Part shown: one piece after another, positions 6,091-7,715 of the stretch
Position numbering within the stretch: position 1 is the first letter of the stretch
Layout: the number at the start of each line of letters is the position of its first letter
NCBI GenBank assembly: GCA_022564085.1
Contig: JADFMC010000097.1
Span: 1-7,715, forward strand
Direction: 5' to 3'
DNA length: 7,715 bases
Origin: Fidelibacterota bacterium
GTDB lineage: Bacteria > Fidelibacterota > Marinisomatia > SCGC-AAA003-L08 > TS1B11
Made by a program: the position numbers and the translations under genes
The notes under the pieces: generated by a model
Seen by the model: only the letters and a program-made list of their open reading frames with translations
The model's database searches: none
Told to the model about the DNA's origin: nothing

Positions 6091-7715
6091 CAGAACTCTA
6101 CCTGTAGAATTCTAAGGGTCCAGTTCACGGCACTGCCGACGAAAATGGCAAAGGGGAGCACGAACGCCGTCATACCCACGGCAATTTTCCAGCCGTGCTC
6201 CTTGATAATCATGAAGAAGTTGGCAATGCAGGGCATGAACAGGGTGATGACCACCAGGCTCACCAAGGTCTGGATGGGGTCCAGCTGCCCGGCCCGGGCC
6301 AGGACAAATAGGCCGGCGGCGCCATAGTCACGGCGGAGGAAGCCCATGATAAACGCCGCGGTGGCCTCTTTGGGCAGCCCTAACATAGTCTGAATCACGG
6401 GACCGGTGGCGATCTCAAGCCAAGCCAGAATGGCCAGGCGATCCATGACGAACAGCAGGAAGGTCCCCAGGAAAAACAGGGGGACGGCTTCCCGGAGATA
6501 CCACTCGAGGCGCGCCATGGTTTTGATGAGGATGTTACTCAGCACCGGCCGACGCAGGGGGGGCAGTTCCAACAGGAAATCGGAGGTCTGGCCGGGTAGC
6601 ACTTTGGCCGAGAGATAGCCGACGGTAAAGAGGATCATCAGAATGATCCCGACCCACAGGAAACTTGCACTGAGGGAAATGCCCTGGAGCATGGCCATGA
6701 TGACGCCCAGCTGAGCCGAGCAGGGGACCCCCAGGGCCAACAGCAGCGTCACAATCAATCGTTCCTTGCGGCTATCCAGAATGCGGGTGGTCATGGTGGC
6801 CATGGTATCGCAGCCCAGGCCCAGCACCATGGGCAGCACCGCCTTGCCGTTGAGCCCCATGGCTTTGAATATGCGGTTCATCATTACCGAGAGCCTGGGC
6901 AGGTAGCCCGAATCCTCCAATAGGCCGAAGGCAATAAAAAAGGTGCCGACAATGGGCAGCACAATGGCGATGGAATAGGACAAGGCCATGCTCAGGAGAC
7001 CGAACTCGCCCACGAACAGGTCCTGGACGATGGGCCACGGAAACACCGTCTCCACCACCGTGGTGAGACCGGGCACGATGTACTGGCCGAAGACCCCCAG
7101 CTCCAGCCAATTCACCAGTGTCTGAGCGCCAAAGACCCCCACGAAATAATACATGCCGGTAAGGATGACGAGCGCAAAGCCCAACCCCCACACCGGGTGA
7201 ATAGCGGCCCGGCCAAGCCACTGGCCCAGGGAGGTGAGGCGGGTTTTACGCTGGTGTACCACCTGCCCCACCAGTTTGGCGGCCGCCCGCATTCGGGCCT
7301 GGGTGATCTCCACGTTCAGGCTTCTGGTGAACTCCCGCCGGGTGCGGTCGATAATGCTCCGGATGATCTCCCGGGTGGTCTCATCGACGGTGGACTCCAA
7401 CTTGGCGGCCAGGACCCCATCACCCGTACCGCCTGAGGCCGGTACACCGCCGGCCAGCAGCATGAGAGCCAGGGAACGAGGTGACAGTTCGGTCCCGGGC
7501 AGGAGTGGAACGAGTTCCTCCACCGCCTGGGCAATGGGCGCGGGATAATCGATGGGCACCGCTTTAGGCGGATCGGCGCTGGACAGGGCCAATCGGCGCG
7601 CCTCGTCCAGCCCCACCTTCTGGGTGGCGATGGTATTCACCACCGGGACCCCCAGGGCTGCCCCCAGGGCCGCCCCATCCACGGTAATCCCCCGGTCCCG
7701 GGCCTCATCGGTCAT
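6090..7715 (-). CDS. feoB: Ferrous iron transport protein B (FeoB), 5'-partial
   Basis: 541 residues are visible; the reading frame continues past the window edge. The first residues MTD are most likely the end of the G4 motif (N-M-T-D) of the GTPase domain rather than a true start, so G1-G3 lie outside. The G5-like loop is near 29-35, and a helical linker covers about 100-160. Multiple membrane segments follow from about 173 to 535. FeoB landmarks are LLEDSGYLPR (265-274), the first Gate motif GLGCDTMATMTTRIL (299-313), PCSAQLGVI (331-339), GFLRRDYGAAGLF (458-470) and the second Gate motif FMPCIANF (493-500). FeoB uses GTP to drive Fe(II) across the inner membrane. The GCDT/PCSAQ version of the Gate differs from the GCNVPA/SCSAR version of the E. 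coli type. The stop overlaps the next gene's ATG by one base. No feoA is visible; it may lie upstream. Confidence 0.96.
   Translation of the reverse strand: MTDEARDRGITVDGAALGAALGVPVVNTIATQKVGLDEARRLALSSADPPKAVPIDYPAPIAQAVEELVPLLPGTELSPRSLALMLLAGGVPASGGTGDGVLAAKLESTVDETTREIIRSIIDRTRREFTRSLNVEITQARMRAAAKLVGQVVHQRKTRLTSLGQWLGRAAIHPVWGLGFALVILTGMYYFVGVFGAQTLVNWLELGVFGQYIVPGLTTVVETVFPWPIVQDLFVGEFGLLSMALSYSIAIVLPIVGTFFIAFGLLEDSGYLPRLSVMMNRIFKAMGLNGKAVLPMVLGLGCDTMATMTTRILDSRKERLIVTLLLALGVPCSAQLGVIMAMLQGISLSASFLWVGIILMILFTVGYLSAKVLPGQTSDFLLELPPLRRPVLSNILIKTMARLEWYLREAVPLFFLGTFLLFVMDRLAILAWLEIATGPVIQTMLGLPKEATAAFIMGFLRRDYGAAGLFVLARAGQLDPIQTLVSLVVITLFMPCIANFFMIIKEHGWKIAVGMTAFVLPFAIFVGSAVNWTLRILQVEF

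Noticed and set aside
1..7715. CRISPR arrays, tRNA or rRNA genes, insertion sequences and long direct repeats
   Set aside because: None were seen by eye on either strand; no transposase-like frame or repeated spacer pattern is present.

Overview
The window comes from a Gram-negative bacterium of moderately high GC. It has TonB-dependent outer-membrane receptors, a lipoprotein signal peptide with a lipobox, and dense minus-strand operons. The pairing of a BtuB-like receptor with a YncE/DUF5074-type propeller lipoprotein recalls the Bacteroidetes and related FCB lineages. The species cannot be named from this sequence. Every supported gene is on the minus strand, so the window reads from high to low coordinates.

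Region 1 (7715 to 5241) is an iron-acquisition operon. It starts with the 3' two-thirds of feoB, whose 5' part lies outside the window. Next is a 68-residue cysteine-rich zinc-ribbon-like protein whose start overlaps the feoB stop (TGATG). Last is a DtxR-family metal-dependent repressor that overlaps the small gene by 20 bases. The tight packing suggests translational coupling. FeoB would import Fe(II) and the repressor would sense it; the role of the small protein is unknown.

Region 2 (5240 to 4929, about 310 bases without a gene) is a regulatory leader. It holds a weak promoter candidate, a recognisable cobalamin riboswitch core with its B12 box, a hairpin in the expression platform, and a strong intrinsic terminator with a six-T tract. 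It points at the next operon.

Region 3 (4928 to 562) is best read as a cobalamin/corrinoid uptake and salvage operon. It encodes a BtuB-like TonB-dependent receptor, a surface-lipoprotein beta-propeller resembling BtuG (4-base gap), a DUF71/COG2102 ATP-pyrophosphatase of the type linked by comparative genomics to B12 salvage, and a DUF6580 membrane protein resembling an ECF-transporter S component. Together these could capture a corrinoid at the surface, move it across the outer membrane, help move it across the inner membrane and chemically restore it. The last two steps are inference.

Region 4 (533 to 1) is the C-terminal part of a second, diverged BtuB-like receptor. It lacks its signal peptide, plug and first half of the barrel, and it abuts the DUF6580 gene. 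It is most simply a 5'-truncated pseudogene, or the scar of a deletion or assembly join. It runs off the window edge.

The most noteworthy aspects are the riboswitch-headed B12 salvage cluster with two poorly characterised members (DUF71 and DUF6580), the truncated receptor paralog, the unusual start region of the intact receptor, and the Cys-rich protein embedded in the feoB-dtxR operon.
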